26,563 nt of DNA from Candidatus Bathyarchaeota archaeon (GTDB lineage: Archaea > Thermoproteota > Bathyarchaeia > TCS64): NCBI GenBank assembly GCA_016934355.1, contig JAFGTA010000185.1:1-26563 (forward strand). The letters are read 5' to 3'. Numbering within the stretch: position 1 is the first letter of the stretch; each line of letters opens with the position of its first letter. Shown in pieces: positions 14,441 to 21,818 of the stretch. The notes beneath the pieces were generated by a model. That model made no database searches. It saw only the letters and a list, made by a program, of their open reading frames with translations, and was not told where the DNA came from. Position numbers and translations under genes: made by a program.

Positions 14441-15118
14441 TTGAAGGCCGTTATCTTCGACCTGGGTAACACCCTCGTGAGTTATTACCAACGTCACGAG
14501 TTCCCAAGCATCCTACGCGAAGCCATAGGCAACTGCGTTACGGAACTAAACGCCAAAGGCATAGCGACACCGGATGAACACGTAGTATGGGAGAGGGTGA
14601 GAGAGCAGGACCACGGCTCCCCCCGGAACCGGGTGTACCCCCTCGGGGAACGGCTCTCAGCCATCTTCGGCGTCGACGACCCCATCCTGCTCGACATGCT
14701 CTGCGCCGAGTTCATGCACCCCATCTTCCGCACCGCAAGGCTCCACGGCGACGCGAAGCCCACCCTCAAGGAACTCAGGAGGAGAGGCGTAAAGACCGCC
14801 ATCATAAGCAACACGCCTTGGGGGAGCCCGCCGCGTCTCTGGAGGCCCGAGCTGGACAGGCACGGCCTGACGGGGCTGGTGGACGCCGCGGTGTTCTGCG
14901 GTGACGTCGGCTGGAGGAAGCCGGACCCCAGGATATTTCACTTCACTCTTGATAGGCTTGGCTTGGAGGCGGGGGACTGCCTGTTCGTGGGCGATGACCC
15001 GAGGTGGGACGTGGCGGGGCCGAGGGCGGTTGGTATGGAAGCGGTGCTCATAGACAGGGCGGGCGTGAACCCGGGGGCCGTCCACTCCCTCAACGAAATA
15101 CTTGAGCTAGTCACCTAG
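14441..15118 (+). CDS. HAD superfamily hydrolase
   Basis: 225-residue haloacid-dehalogenase-type phosphatase or hydrolase. Motif I is FDLGNTL with nucleophile D7; the usual second Asp of DxDxT is Gly here, as in several DLGNT-type subfamilies. Motif II is IISNT (S123), motif III Lys is K160 in WRKPDPRIF, and motif IV is VGDDPRWD (D185, D186, D190). The cap domain lies between about 15 and 90. Starts at TTG 14441; no in-frame ATG precedes it. Substrate unknown. Confidence 0.86.
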   Translation: MKAVIFDLGNTLVSYYQRHEFPSILREAIGNCVTELNAKGIATPDEHVVWERVREQDHGSPRNRVYPLGERLSAIFGVDDPILLDMLCAEFMHPIFRTARLHGDAKPTLKELRRRGVKTAIISNTPWGSPPRLWRPELDRHGLTGLVDAAVFCGDVGWRKPDPRIFHFTLDRLGLEAGDCLFVGDDPRWDVAGPRAVGMEAVLIDRAGVNPGAVHSLNEILELVT

Positions 15119-15239
15119 GATTAGTGGGTACTTTCTGCCTAGAATACAGAGCAGCGCATAGTTCTCTGTGAGCGTCTCCTCCTCGAACTCCGGCGTCATT
15201 AATGCCGCGAGTTCCGCGAGATCATCCCTCAATGTACCA

Positions 15240-15299
15240 CTGATATCGACTCATGATCTATATCAGGGGTGCCTTGAAGCGTGGGTAACCGTTAAAAAC
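15240..15299 (+). promoter_or_regulatory. Promoter of AlkZ-like gene with upstream inverted repeat
   Basis: TATA-like GTTAAAAAC (15291-15299) is centred 28 nt before the TTG start at 15323, suggesting a leaderless message. Upstream, CTGATAT (15240-15246) and ATATCAG (15260-15266) form a perfect 7-bp inverted repeat with a 13-nt spacer, in an activator-like position. Confidence 0.35.
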
Positions 15300-15322
15300 C
15301 GCGGCCCCTAAAAACCAGTGTT

Positions 15323-16504
15323 TTGAAGGTGTCACGGGAGGCCGCAAGGCGGCTCATGATGGAGAAGCAGGGCGTAGGCCCTTACCCCGCCAGCGTGGAG
15401 AAGAAGGACGTCTACGACGCTGTGGACAGGCTGGGCTGCGTCCAGATCGACACCATCAACGTCGTGGAGAGGTCCCACTACTTGACGCTGTGGTCAAGGC
15501 TCGGCGTCTACGACAAGGAACACCTCCACAGGCTAGCCTACGAGGACAGGCTGCTGTTCGAGCACTGGGCACACGCCGCCAGCTACATCCCCTTCAAGGA
15601 CTACAGGTACTACCTCCAAAGCATGAAGATCAGAGGCGAAGGGATGAGGGCCAGGCTACAGAGGCGCACCAAGGCAGACCCCTCCCTCCTGGACGCCGTC
15701 CTCAAACGCGTCAAGGAGGAGGGACCCCTCTCCTCCAAGGACTTCGAGGGGCCCAAACAGAAGGGAGGCTGGTGGAACTGGAAGCCCGCCAAGCGGGCGC
15801 TTGAACTCCTCCTCGGCGCTGGGATACTGCTCGTGAGCCGCAGAGACAACTTCCAGAGGTACTACGACCTAGCGGAGAACGTGCTGCCGCCCTCTGTGGA
15901 GACCTCGCCCCCCGGCGACGACGAGAGAGTCAGGTTCTTCACGCTGAAGACTCTGGCTTGCCTCGGGCTCGTGAAGCCGCAGGAGATACGGAAGTACTAC
16001 CACCACTTCTCGGTTTACCTGGGCCGCACGTCCAAGCAACTACAAGATGTGCTGGACGGCTTGGTCCACGAAGGCCGAGCCGTCAGGCAAAGTGTTGAGG
16101 GGGAGAAGACGCCGTACTACTGCCTCCCCGAGGACTCTGAGAGGCTGGATGAACACGAGTCTGGCTCATACTTCGGCGACGTGAGGCTCTTCGTATACTT
16201 CGATAACATGATGTGGAACAGGGAGCGGGTGCAGGAGCTGTTCGGCTTCGTGCCCCGGCTGGAGGTCTACGTCCCCCGGGAGCAGAGGGTTTACGGCTAT
16301 TACCACCTGCCGGTGCTCTACGGCGACAGGCTGGTGGCTCGGGTTGACCCCAAGATGGACCGCGAGAACAACGTCATGATAATCCGCGGCTACTGGCTGG
16401 AGGAAGGGTTCAAGCCCACCGAGGACTACGAGGAAAAGCTGGCTAGAAACATCGAAGAGTTCGCCCGTTTCCACGGGACTGACGAGGTAGAGTGGAGGGT
16501 CTGA
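15323..16504 (+). CDS. AlkZ/YcaQ-type winged-helix DNA glycosylase homologue
   Basis: 393 residues of the winged-helix (HTH_42) family that includes DNA glycosylases acting on bulky alkylated bases and interstrand crosslinks. The catalytic-type motif is Q41-I-D43 in CVQIDTINVVERSHYLTLWSRLG, matching the Q-hydrophobic-D form. The FEHWAHAASYIP stretch (75-86) and the C-terminal VLYGDRLVARVDPKMDR (329-345) are also family hallmarks. Length is near the family norm. It starts at TTG 15323 with a TATA box 28 nt upstream. It ends 3 nt before the stop of a convergent gene. Activity on crosslinks is by homology only. Confidence 0.85.
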   Translation: MKVSREAARRLMMEKQGVGPYPASVEKKDVYDAVDRLGCVQIDTINVVERSHYLTLWSRLGVYDKEHLHRLAYEDRLLFEHWAHAASYIPFKDYRYYLQSMKIRGEGMRARLQRRTKADPSLLDAVLKRVKEEGPLSSKDFEGPKQKGGWWNWKPAKRALELLLGAGILLVSRRDNFQRYYDLAENVLPPSVETSPPGDDERVRFFTLKTLACLGLVKPQEIRKYYHHFSVYLGRTSKQLQDVLDGLVHEGRAVRQSVEGEKTPYYCLPEDSERLDEHESGSYFGDVRLFVYFDNMMWNRERVQELFGFVPRLEVYVPREQRVYGYYHLPVLYGDRLVARVDPKMDRENNVMIIRGYWLEEGFKPTEDYEEKLARNIEEFARFHGTDEVEWRV

Positions 16505-16507
16505 GCC

Positions 16508-17290
16508 CTACCTATCCTTGGGTTTTTCCATTATGCTGGTGGTCAGCTTGGGCTCGCCCTTGATCTTGGACAGTAACTCGTACGCCACCTTGACGTTGTC
16601 ATCGGCTCCCTCAAGCAGGTAGACTTTGCATCCCTCGGCTCCGTCGATGCCGCCGCCCGCGACGGGTATAACCTCGACGCCGAACAGGAGCTTCATGGCC
16701 TCCATCTCGGTGATGATCTGGCTCTGAACCACTATCATGCCGCACTTCCAGCCCATGGCCACATCGATCTCCTTCATGCCCATCCTAGGCGCCGCGTCGG
16801 CTAGGCTTATCGGCACAAGCTTCTCTAACCCCGCAGCGATGATGAGCTGAACCCCGTTGCTGGTGATGTAACCCCACGCCGTGCCTATGGTGCCGCCGCC
16901 GGCGCCCGCGAGCAGGATGCCCGCAGCGCCGAAGGGGTCAATGGCGTTGGCGCCCTTGATCATTACGTCTTCGGGGCCCATCCGCGCGAGGTACGGTACG
17001 AGTTCGGGTGTGGAGCACTCCTTGAGCTTTCCCTTCTCGAAGACGTAGTGGTTGTACCGGCCTTCAGGCTTGGTTATGCTGGCGCCCTCCTTCGTGACGA
17101 CGCCCGCGGTGAACATGCCCTTGTTGATCTCCTTACCCATGAGCTCCTCCGCGACGTAGGCGGTGGTGGTGCTCGTGGCGATTATCAGGATGCCCTCCTG
17201 GTAGGCCTTCTGCACGGTGTCCATGCAGGATATGGCCTTGGCTATGATACGTTTTCCCTCAGCCGGGGTCAGCGTGACCTGTGCCTTCAT
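16508..17290 (-). CDS. Conserved protein of unknown function (NagB/RpiA-like strands)
   Basis: 260 residues; I recognise no named family. An alpha/beta pattern is clear: ILIIATSTTTAYVAEEL (34-50) resembles the anion-binding Thr/Ser-rich loop of NagB/RpiA-like folds, followed by DVMIKGANAIDPFG, a glycine-rich loop ILLAGAGGGTIG, and VEVIPVAGGGIDGAEG. No signal or membrane segment is evident beyond the hydrophobic strands. The ATG at 17290 has GAGGAAT upstream and a TATA box. Likely cytoplasmic and possibly binds a phosphorylated ligand or CoA; this is inference from motif shape only. Confidence 0.75.
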   Translation of the reverse strand: MKAQVTLTPAEGKRIIAKAISCMDTVQKAYQEGILIIATSTTTAYVAEELMGKEINKGMFTAGVVTKEGASITKPEGRYNHYVFEKGKLKECSTPELVPYLARMGPEDVMIKGANAIDPFGAAGILLAGAGGGTIGTAWGYITSNGVQLIIAAGLEKLVPISLADAAPRMGMKEIDVAMGWKCGMIVVQSQIITEMEAMKLLFGVEVIPVAGGGIDGAEGCKVYLLEGADDNVKVAYELLSKIKGEPKLTTSIMEKPKDR

Positions 17291-17325
17291 CAGTATTCCT
17301 CAGCTATTGTTCAAAGTGTTGGACG

Positions 17326-17339
17326 CTTATAATAAAAAG
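17326..17339 (-). promoter_or_regulatory. TATA box for unknown gene 16508-17290
   Basis: Minus-strand CTTTTTATTATAAG, centred about 42 nt before the ATG at 17290; start predicted near 17306 with a leader of about 16 nt carrying GAGGAA. Confidence 0.45.
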
Positions 17340-17344
17340 ATAGC

Positions 17345-17395
17345 TGAACGCCGCGGCGGTGACTGAAGCCCTAATACGCATAAGACCGGCGTTCA
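17345..17395. repeat. Long-range inverted repeat TGAACGCCG ... CGGCGTTCA
   Basis: Perfect 9-bp arms at 17345-17353 and 17387-17395 with a 33-nt spacer. With a small bulge the pairing extends to GCTGA/TCAGC outside the arms. CGCCGCGG (17350-17357) also has an inverse copy further right (about 17418-17425). It lies between the CARF-like gene and the promoter of the next gene. It could be a structured RNA, an attenuator or an operator. Confidence 0.35.
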
Positions 17396-17483
17396 CTCAG
17401 CCATATTATGAGACCCCACCGCGGCGATACCAAGTTAATGAGTTACGAAAAGAATGATCGAAGCGCGCCGGCTCTTTTGCACT

Positions 17484-17494
17484 AAAAAATAAAC
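17484..17494 (-). terminator. T-rich terminator after CARF-like gene
   Basis: TTTATTTTTTAG on the minus strand about 15 nt after the stop at 17507. Oligo-T runs end transcription in archaea. Confidence 0.4.
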
Positions 17495-17506
17495 CTCTCG
17501 CGGGTG

Positions 17507-18295
17507 TTATACCGCGCCCTCGGCGAGTGCCTCGGCGAATATCTCGCCGAACTCTGTGAGGCTGATGACCTTCATCTTGCTGCCCTTCTCGGCGTCCACG
17601 AGGCCCTTCATCTCCAGCCGTGCCACGATCCTGCTGAACCTGTTCCTGAGGGTGCTGTTCGCCGCCTTGTACCCGAACCACCGGATTATGTCGCTGATGC
17701 TCTCGGCCTCACTGCCGTTCTCCCTGAGGAGCACCATGAGCTTCTTCTCACGCTCCCACTCCTTCTCCTCGTGTTTGCTGCTTGGCTCCAGCCTGTATCC
17801 GGGAAGCTGTATCTCGGTGGGGTCCCTACTAGGCTGTTCGCGTGCCTTCTCGAACCACGTCTCGAAGGAGGGGTCTCCGGGTCTCCCGTTTACATACCAG
17901 CCTGGGTCGGCGCTCGGGACGCTGTAGACCCGGGCGTTCCTGAACATGAGGGCTATGGTGAGGGCGATGCCCATGGCGGTATTGGTGGTGCTTGTGATGT
18001 CGATGAGCACCTCCTCGCCTTCTCCCCTGGCCTGATTCATGATGCCGTAGATGGTGCGGAAGACGCTTCTCTGCTCTGTAGGGTTGAAGGGAACCATGAA
18101 TGGGTCGAGTATCTCAAGCTTTTTTCTCAGCTCATCGGCGTTTGCCTTGCTCATGTAGGCGAAGGGGTTCTCCTCCTGGCCGACGTCGCTGTGCAGCAGG
18201 TATAGCTTGGTTATCCCGTGTACCTTGCTCCAATACCTTATTCCGTCGAATGCTCTTCGGTAGTGCTGCCCCACTAGGCAGATGATTATTGTCAT
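17507..18295 (-). CDS. CARF-like / winged-helix transcription regulator
   Basis: 262 residues. The N-terminal half (1-135) is a Rossmann-like domain of the CARF/HFX_2341 (DUF6293-like) kind: TIIICLVGQHYRRAF, TKLYLLHSD, VLIDITSTTNTAMGIALTIALMF (97-118) and ARVYSVP. The D99-I-T-S-T-T-N loop sits where CARF proteins bind their ligand. The C-terminal part (about 180-262) is a winged helix: KKLMVLLRENG, ESISDIIRWFG, NSTLRNRFSRIVARLEMKGLVDAEKG. CARF domains often sense cyclic oligoadenylates made by type III CRISPR systems, yet no CRISPR or cas gene is in the window, so its ligand is open. Confidence 0.78.
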   Translation of the reverse strand: MTIIICLVGQHYRRAFDGIRYWSKVHGITKLYLLHSDVGQEENPFAYMSKANADELRKKLEILDPFMVPFNPTEQRSVFRTIYGIMNQARGEGEEVLIDITSTTNTAMGIALTIALMFRNARVYSVPSADPGWYVNGRPGDPSFETWFEKAREQPSRDPTEIQLPGYRLEPSSKHEEKEWEREKKLMVLLRENGSEAESISDIIRWFGYKAANSTLRNRFSRIVARLEMKGLVDAEKGSKMKVISLTEFGEIFAEALAEGAV

Positions 18296-18346
18296 GTCGG
18301 TACACCGGATAATTCTATGTGGTCTCGATTAACCTTACTCCCCCAG

Positions 18347-18523
18347 AATATATAAAATATAGCGGATCGATTCGTAATACTCTTCATAATCCGTTTCAGT
18401 TGCGACAATCGCATTGCCGCGCGGGTTATCGTGATTATTCTACCCAACGTGCTGGACAGTATTATGTCACCAACAATTAAGGTAATAAAGGACATTCTTG
18501 ATAGTATGCGCATCTACATGTAG
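18347..18523. promoter_or_regulatory. Divergent promoters CARF-like gene / redoxin-nrdD operon
   Basis: The minus-strand TATA element ATATTTTATATATT (18360-18347) serves the CARF-like gene (start near 18327). The plus-strand TATA GTAATAAAG (18482-18490) serves the redoxin-nrdD operon. CTACATGTAG, a perfect 10-bp palindrome (18514-18523), sits at the predicted start site. The rest of the 274-nt gap (18296-18569) shows no gene I can support. Confidence 0.4.
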
Positions 18524-18569
18524 TGCTCTCTATCGAGGACACACACTAGGGAAGGAGATTGCACATAAA

Positions 18570-18824
18570 ATGAAGGTCACGGTATACTCTCTGCCTGATT
18601 GCCCAAAATGCGATAAGCTAAAGGAATATCTGAAGAAGAGCAGCGTCGATTTCGAGGCCAGGTGGTTCGACACCGAGGCCCAGACAGATTTCATCATGTT
18701 GAACATGTTCGGCAATCCACCCATCCTGACATTGGGTGATAACGCCAGAGTGGAGCCCTCCGAGAATATGTTTGTGAATGGGGAGCTGAACAAGGATTTC
18801 GTTTTGGAGGTATTAGATGGCTAA
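18570..18824 (+). CDS. Glutaredoxin-like (NrdH-type) redox protein
   Basis: 84 residues with a thioredoxin/glutaredoxin fold: VTVYSLPDCPKCDKLKEYL holds the active C11-P-K-C14, and NPPILTL holds the cis-Pro (P51). ATG 18570 follows AAGGAGAT; a TTG further upstream would add an unlikely leader. The stop overlaps the nrdD start by 8 nt, so it is coupled to the reductase. Class III reductases of one subgroup use such small redoxins instead of formate as electron donor, so it is probably the dithiol reductant for NrdD. Confidence 0.87.
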   Translation: MKVTVYSLPDCPKCDKLKEYLKKSSVDFEARWFDTEAQTDFIMLNMFGNPPILTLGDNARVEPSENMFVNGELNKDFVLEVLDG

Positions 18825-21063
18825 GCACCGGGATTTACCGCAGTATCAGAGGAGGATAGAGGACTTCTTCACGGAGAACGTCTACCTGGGGATGCCCATG
18901 GTACGGACCACGGACCAGTACCTTGTACCTTGGGACAAGACCAGGATCACCAGCATGCTCGACAAGGAGACACAGCTCGCCGAGAAGATGTTCGACATCC
19001 CCTCCATAAGCGAGCTCACCGCCGAGAAGGTTGCGGACGAGGTGGAGCGCAGGATCAGGCTCACCAAGCCACGCTACGTGTCGGGCCCGATGATAAGGGA
19101 GGTCACCAACAACATACTGCTGGAGTGGAGCCACGAGATACCCGAGTTCCAGATATACAGGAACCTCCTCACCAGGGTAGGGGCTCCCCTGTACGACGCC
19201 TACCAGATCGACACCGGCAACGGCTTTGAGGCCAAGGAGAACGCAAACCTCCAGCCCAACCCGGAGACGGTGCACAAGAAGAAAGCCGACATGCTAAGCA
19301 AGGAGCAGTACCTGCTGCTCATGGACCCGAAGCTGGCGACGGCACACCACCAGGGAGACATCCATATCCACACGCTGGAGTACTTCGGAACGCGCCCCTT
19401 CTGCCAGGACTGGGACCTCAGATACTTCCTGTACTACGGGCTGCTTCCCGACGGGAAGGGCTTCCAGAGCAGCGTAGCCGGCCCCGCCAAACAGCCCGAG
19501 GTGGCTATACTCCACAGCGTTAAGATCCTCGCCGCCGGTCAGACCAACTTCAGCGGCGGACAGGGCTTCATGTACTATACCATGTTTCTGGCGCCGTACC
19601 TTCGGGGCCTGAACTATAAGCAGGTGAAGCAGCTTGCCCAGATGATGTTCTACGAGCTGACTCAGACCTACGTTACCCGCGGAGGCCAGCTTGTTTTCAG
19701 CAACATCCAGCTGCCCATGGGCGTCCCCAAGATATGGAGGGACGTGCCGGTGGTGATGCAGGGTAGAATAGGTCCTAACACCTACGGCGACTACGAGGAC
19801 GAGGTGCAGATGTTCTTCCGCGCCATCAATGAGGTTGCACTGGAAGGCGACTACTGGGGCAAGCCTTTCAACTTCCCCAAGAACGAGAACTACGTCTCCC
19901 CCGAGTTCTTCAAGCCGGAGTACGATGATCTCTGGCTGCTGGTGCACGAGGCGGTATCCAAGTTCGGAGCGCCCTACTTCGACAACATGCTCCCGGCTTA
20001 CCGCGGCTACGGTAACGGCATCAGCTGTTACCAATGCTGCGCCTACCAGTTCGCCAACACCCCCGAGACGGACCCCCACTTCAACGAGAAACTGTACTTC
20101 GAGGACGGCCAGCACTTCAGCATGGGCGGCTGGCAGGTGGTAAGCCTCAACATGCCCAGGCTCGCGTACAGGGCGAACGGCGACTACGACAAGCTGCTTG
20201 ACGCCGCCAAGGAGAACATGAGGCTAGCCATGGGCGTGTTCGATGCCAAACGCCGGTGGATGGACAAGACCATAAGCGGAGACATGGTTCCCTTCGCAAC
20301 CCAGACCCCTAGGGACCCAAGGACGGGCCAGAAGGGGCCGCCCGCGGTGGACTTCAGTGAGCTGGTGAACGTCATAGGCGTGGTGGGGATCAACGAGATG
20401 GTGCAGCACTTCGCGGGAAGCCAGCTTCACGAGGCAGACGACGCTGTGCGTCTCGCGGTCCGGCTGCTGCTGGACATGGAGAAGTTCAGGAAAGGGCTTG
20501 AGATGAGGAGCGGCTCGAAGGTGATGCTCGCAAGGACGCCGGCTGAGAGCACGGCGCAGACCTTCGCCGTGGCGGACCTGCTGGCGCCCGAGTACCGCGG
20601 CATGGCCCGCGGAATGGTGAAGGGCGACCTGAGCGGCTTGAACGGCGTCCCCAACAAGAGGGACCTGCCCGTCTACTACACGAACGGCACCCACACCTAC
20701 GTCGGCGCCAAGATACCCTTAGGGAAGAGGATCGACGTCGAGCACAAGTTCTTCCCGATCCTCAGCGGAGGAAACATCTTCCACGCGTGGATAGGCGAGA
20801 GCGCGTCTGACCCTGAGGCACTGTACAAGCTGACGCAGCGCATCTGCAGGAACAGCCAGATAGGGTACTTCAGCTACACGAAGGACCTGACGGTGTGCAG
20901 CAGCTGCCAGACGACGACGCCGGGGATGCTGAACAAGTGCCCAACCTGCGGCTCGGAGAACGTCAGGTGGTGGAGCCGTATCACGGGCTACTACACGGAC
21001 GTGACTGGCTGGAACGAGGGAAAGCGTCAGGAACTCATGGACAGGTACAGGGTAACCGTCTAA
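18817..21063 (+). CDS. nrdD: Anaerobic (class III) ribonucleoside-triphosphate reductase
   Basis: 748-residue glycyl-radical enzyme that makes dNTPs from NTPs without oxygen. An ATP-cone-like regulatory domain covers about 25-130. The GDIHIHTLEYF segment (180-190), C196, and the Cys cluster C404/C407/C408 (GISCYQCCAYQF) lie where the active-site cysteines are expected. The zinc site is C694-x2-C697 and C708-x2-C711. The radical glycine is G724 in SRITGYYTDVTGWNEGK. It is full length. No NrdG activase gene is seen nearby, so it must be encoded elsewhere. Confidence 0.96.
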   Translation: MAKHRDLPQYQRRIEDFFTENVYLGMPMVRTTDQYLVPWDKTRITSMLDKETQLAEKMFDIPSISELTAEKVADEVERRIRLTKPRYVSGPMIREVTNNILLEWSHEIPEFQIYRNLLTRVGAPLYDAYQIDTGNGFEAKENANLQPNPETVHKKKADMLSKEQYLLLMDPKLATAHHQGDIHIHTLEYFGTRPFCQDWDLRYFLYYGLLPDGKGFQSSVAGPAKQPEVAILHSVKILAAGQTNFSGGQGFMYYTMFLAPYLRGLNYKQVKQLAQMMFYELTQTYVTRGGQLVFSNIQLPMGVPKIWRDVPVVMQGRIGPNTYGDYEDEVQMFFRAINEVALEGDYWGKPFNFPKNENYVSPEFFKPEYDDLWLLVHEAVSKFGAPYFDNMLPAYRGYGNGISCYQCCAYQFANTPETDPHFNEKLYFEDGQHFSMGGWQVVSLNMPRLAYRANGDYDKLLDAAKENMRLAMGVFDAKRRWMDKTISGDMVPFATQTPRDPRTGQKGPPAVDFSELVNVIGVVGINEMVQHFAGSQLHEADDAVRLAVRLLLDMEKFRKGLEMRSGSKVMLARTPAESTAQTFAVADLLAPEYRGMARGMVKGDLSGLNGVPNKRDLPVYYTNGTHTYVGAKIPLGKRIDVEHKFFPILSGGNIFHAWIGESASDPEALYKLTQRICRNSQIGYFSYTKDLTVCSSCQTTTPGMLNKCPTCGSENVRWWSRITGYYTDVTGWNEGKRQELMDRYRVTV

Positions 21064-21072
21064 CCAAAACTT

Positions 21073-21084
21073 CTTTTATTTATT
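21073..21084 (+). promoter_or_regulatory. TATA box for small gene at 21102
   Basis: CTTTTATTTATT centred about 24 nt before the GTG at 21102, indicating a leaderless transcript separate from nrdD; the T-rich run may also end nrdD transcription. Confidence 0.45.
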
Positions 21085-21101
21085 TCTGAAAGACATTACC
21101 T

Positions 21102-21431
21102 GTGCCTAAACCAGCTAAGGAGGTCTTCATCAGTATAGAACTGGAGGCACAAGTATCTTCGTTGGAGATAAGTCACAGACATCGAAGATGGATAAAAGAT
21201 ATGTCTGAGAACCTGCTCCAGAACCTCCTCGTCGGCGAACGAATAAAGCAGAGCCAGATACCTAGACACTACACCGAGAAATATTATGTATCCAATCTCT
21301 ACCGCTACGCTCACCCTGAAGGTTATCGGTCAACTTACACTTTGGTCGATTTCAGCGAGTACGGCGTCTGCCCTGTGATACTCGACCTTATGTCTCACAA
21401 GGAATACGAGAGAATGTTTGGTTACGTCTAA
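21102..21431 (+). CDS. Small protein of unknown function, toxin-like C-terminus
   Basis: 109 residues starting at GTG. I recognise no named family. The C-terminal half (YRYAHPEGYRSTYTLVDF, then VCPVILDLMSHKEYERMFGY) resembles the end of RelE/ParE-like small proteins, where a basic YR...Y strand pair is followed by an H-x-EYE-x-x-FGY tail; this likeness is weak. It converges on, and overlaps by 4 nt, a small winged-helix gene. It has its own promoter. Confidence 0.65.
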   Translation: MPKPAKEVFISIELEAQVSSLEISHRHRRWIKDMSENLLQNLLVGERIKQSQIPRHYTEKYYVSNLYRYAHPEGYRSTYTLVDFSEYGVCPVILDLMSHKEYERMFGYV

Positions 21432-21688
21432 GTAATTTTTACGGCGGAATTCACGAGGGCCTTAAGCTTGTCGTTGTTTACACCTGTGTATACGATGGCG
21501 CCGTCCTCGTCGTAGATTATCTTGTTGGACGCCTCAAGATAATCCAGTACCCGTTTGAAGGTCTGGTACTGGACCTTCCGGGGCAGGCTCCTCCACAGCT
21601 GCGTCTTTGTTGGGTAGTCCTCGGCGTCGATGATGGCTTTCTCTATCATCAGTATGGTGTCCAACTGGGGCTCATGCAGAACCTTCAT
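21428..21688 (-). CDS. Small winged-helix protein
   Basis: 86 residues (87 if the preceding GTG at 21691 is used). The helix-turn-helix-like pattern is LDTILMIEKAIIDAEDYPTK, TQLWRSLPRKVQYQTFKRVLDYLEASNKI, and a wing IIYDEDGAIVYTGV. Similar one-domain proteins are widespread in archaea without assigned role. TATA TTTATATAA lies about 27 nt upstream (21720-21711). It converges on the previous gene, sharing its last 4 nt, so the pair might be functionally linked or only packed. Confidence 0.72.
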   Translation of the reverse strand: MKVLHEPQLDTILMIEKAIIDAEDYPTKTQLWRSLPRKVQYQTFKRVLDYLEASNKIIYDEDGAIVYTGVNNDKLKALVNSAVKIT

Positions 21689-21780
21689 CACACGCTAAAG
21701 GACAATGCAGTTATATAAACTTATACAATTACTCTGGGGGGGACGATGACTCGATGACTGTTTCATCGCATGGGGTCCGC

Positions 21781-21814
21781 AAATATTTTATTTGTCAACT
21801 CTTTTTTGTTTACT
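21781..21814 (+). promoter_or_regulatory. Promoter of HTH-Cys regulator with TGTCAAC-N8-GTTTACT site
   Basis: TATA AAATATTTTA (21781-21790) precedes ATG 21819. TGTCAAC (21793-21799) is followed after exactly 8 nt by GTTTACT (21808-21814), a 5-of-7 match to the second arm of the perfect operator in front of the livH-like gene. This fits autoregulation of the regulator. Confidence 0.4.
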
Positions 21815-21818
21815 TGAG

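Noticed and set aside
15107..15232. 41-codon minus-strand frame (TTG start) overlapping the 3' end of the HAD gene
   Set aside because: Codons look plausible, but there is no ribosome-binding site, no clear TATA box, it overlaps a convergent gene, and there is no family likeness.
18292..18513. 73-codon minus-strand frame in the CARF/redoxin intergenic region
   Set aside because: It covers two TATA elements and shows no domain.
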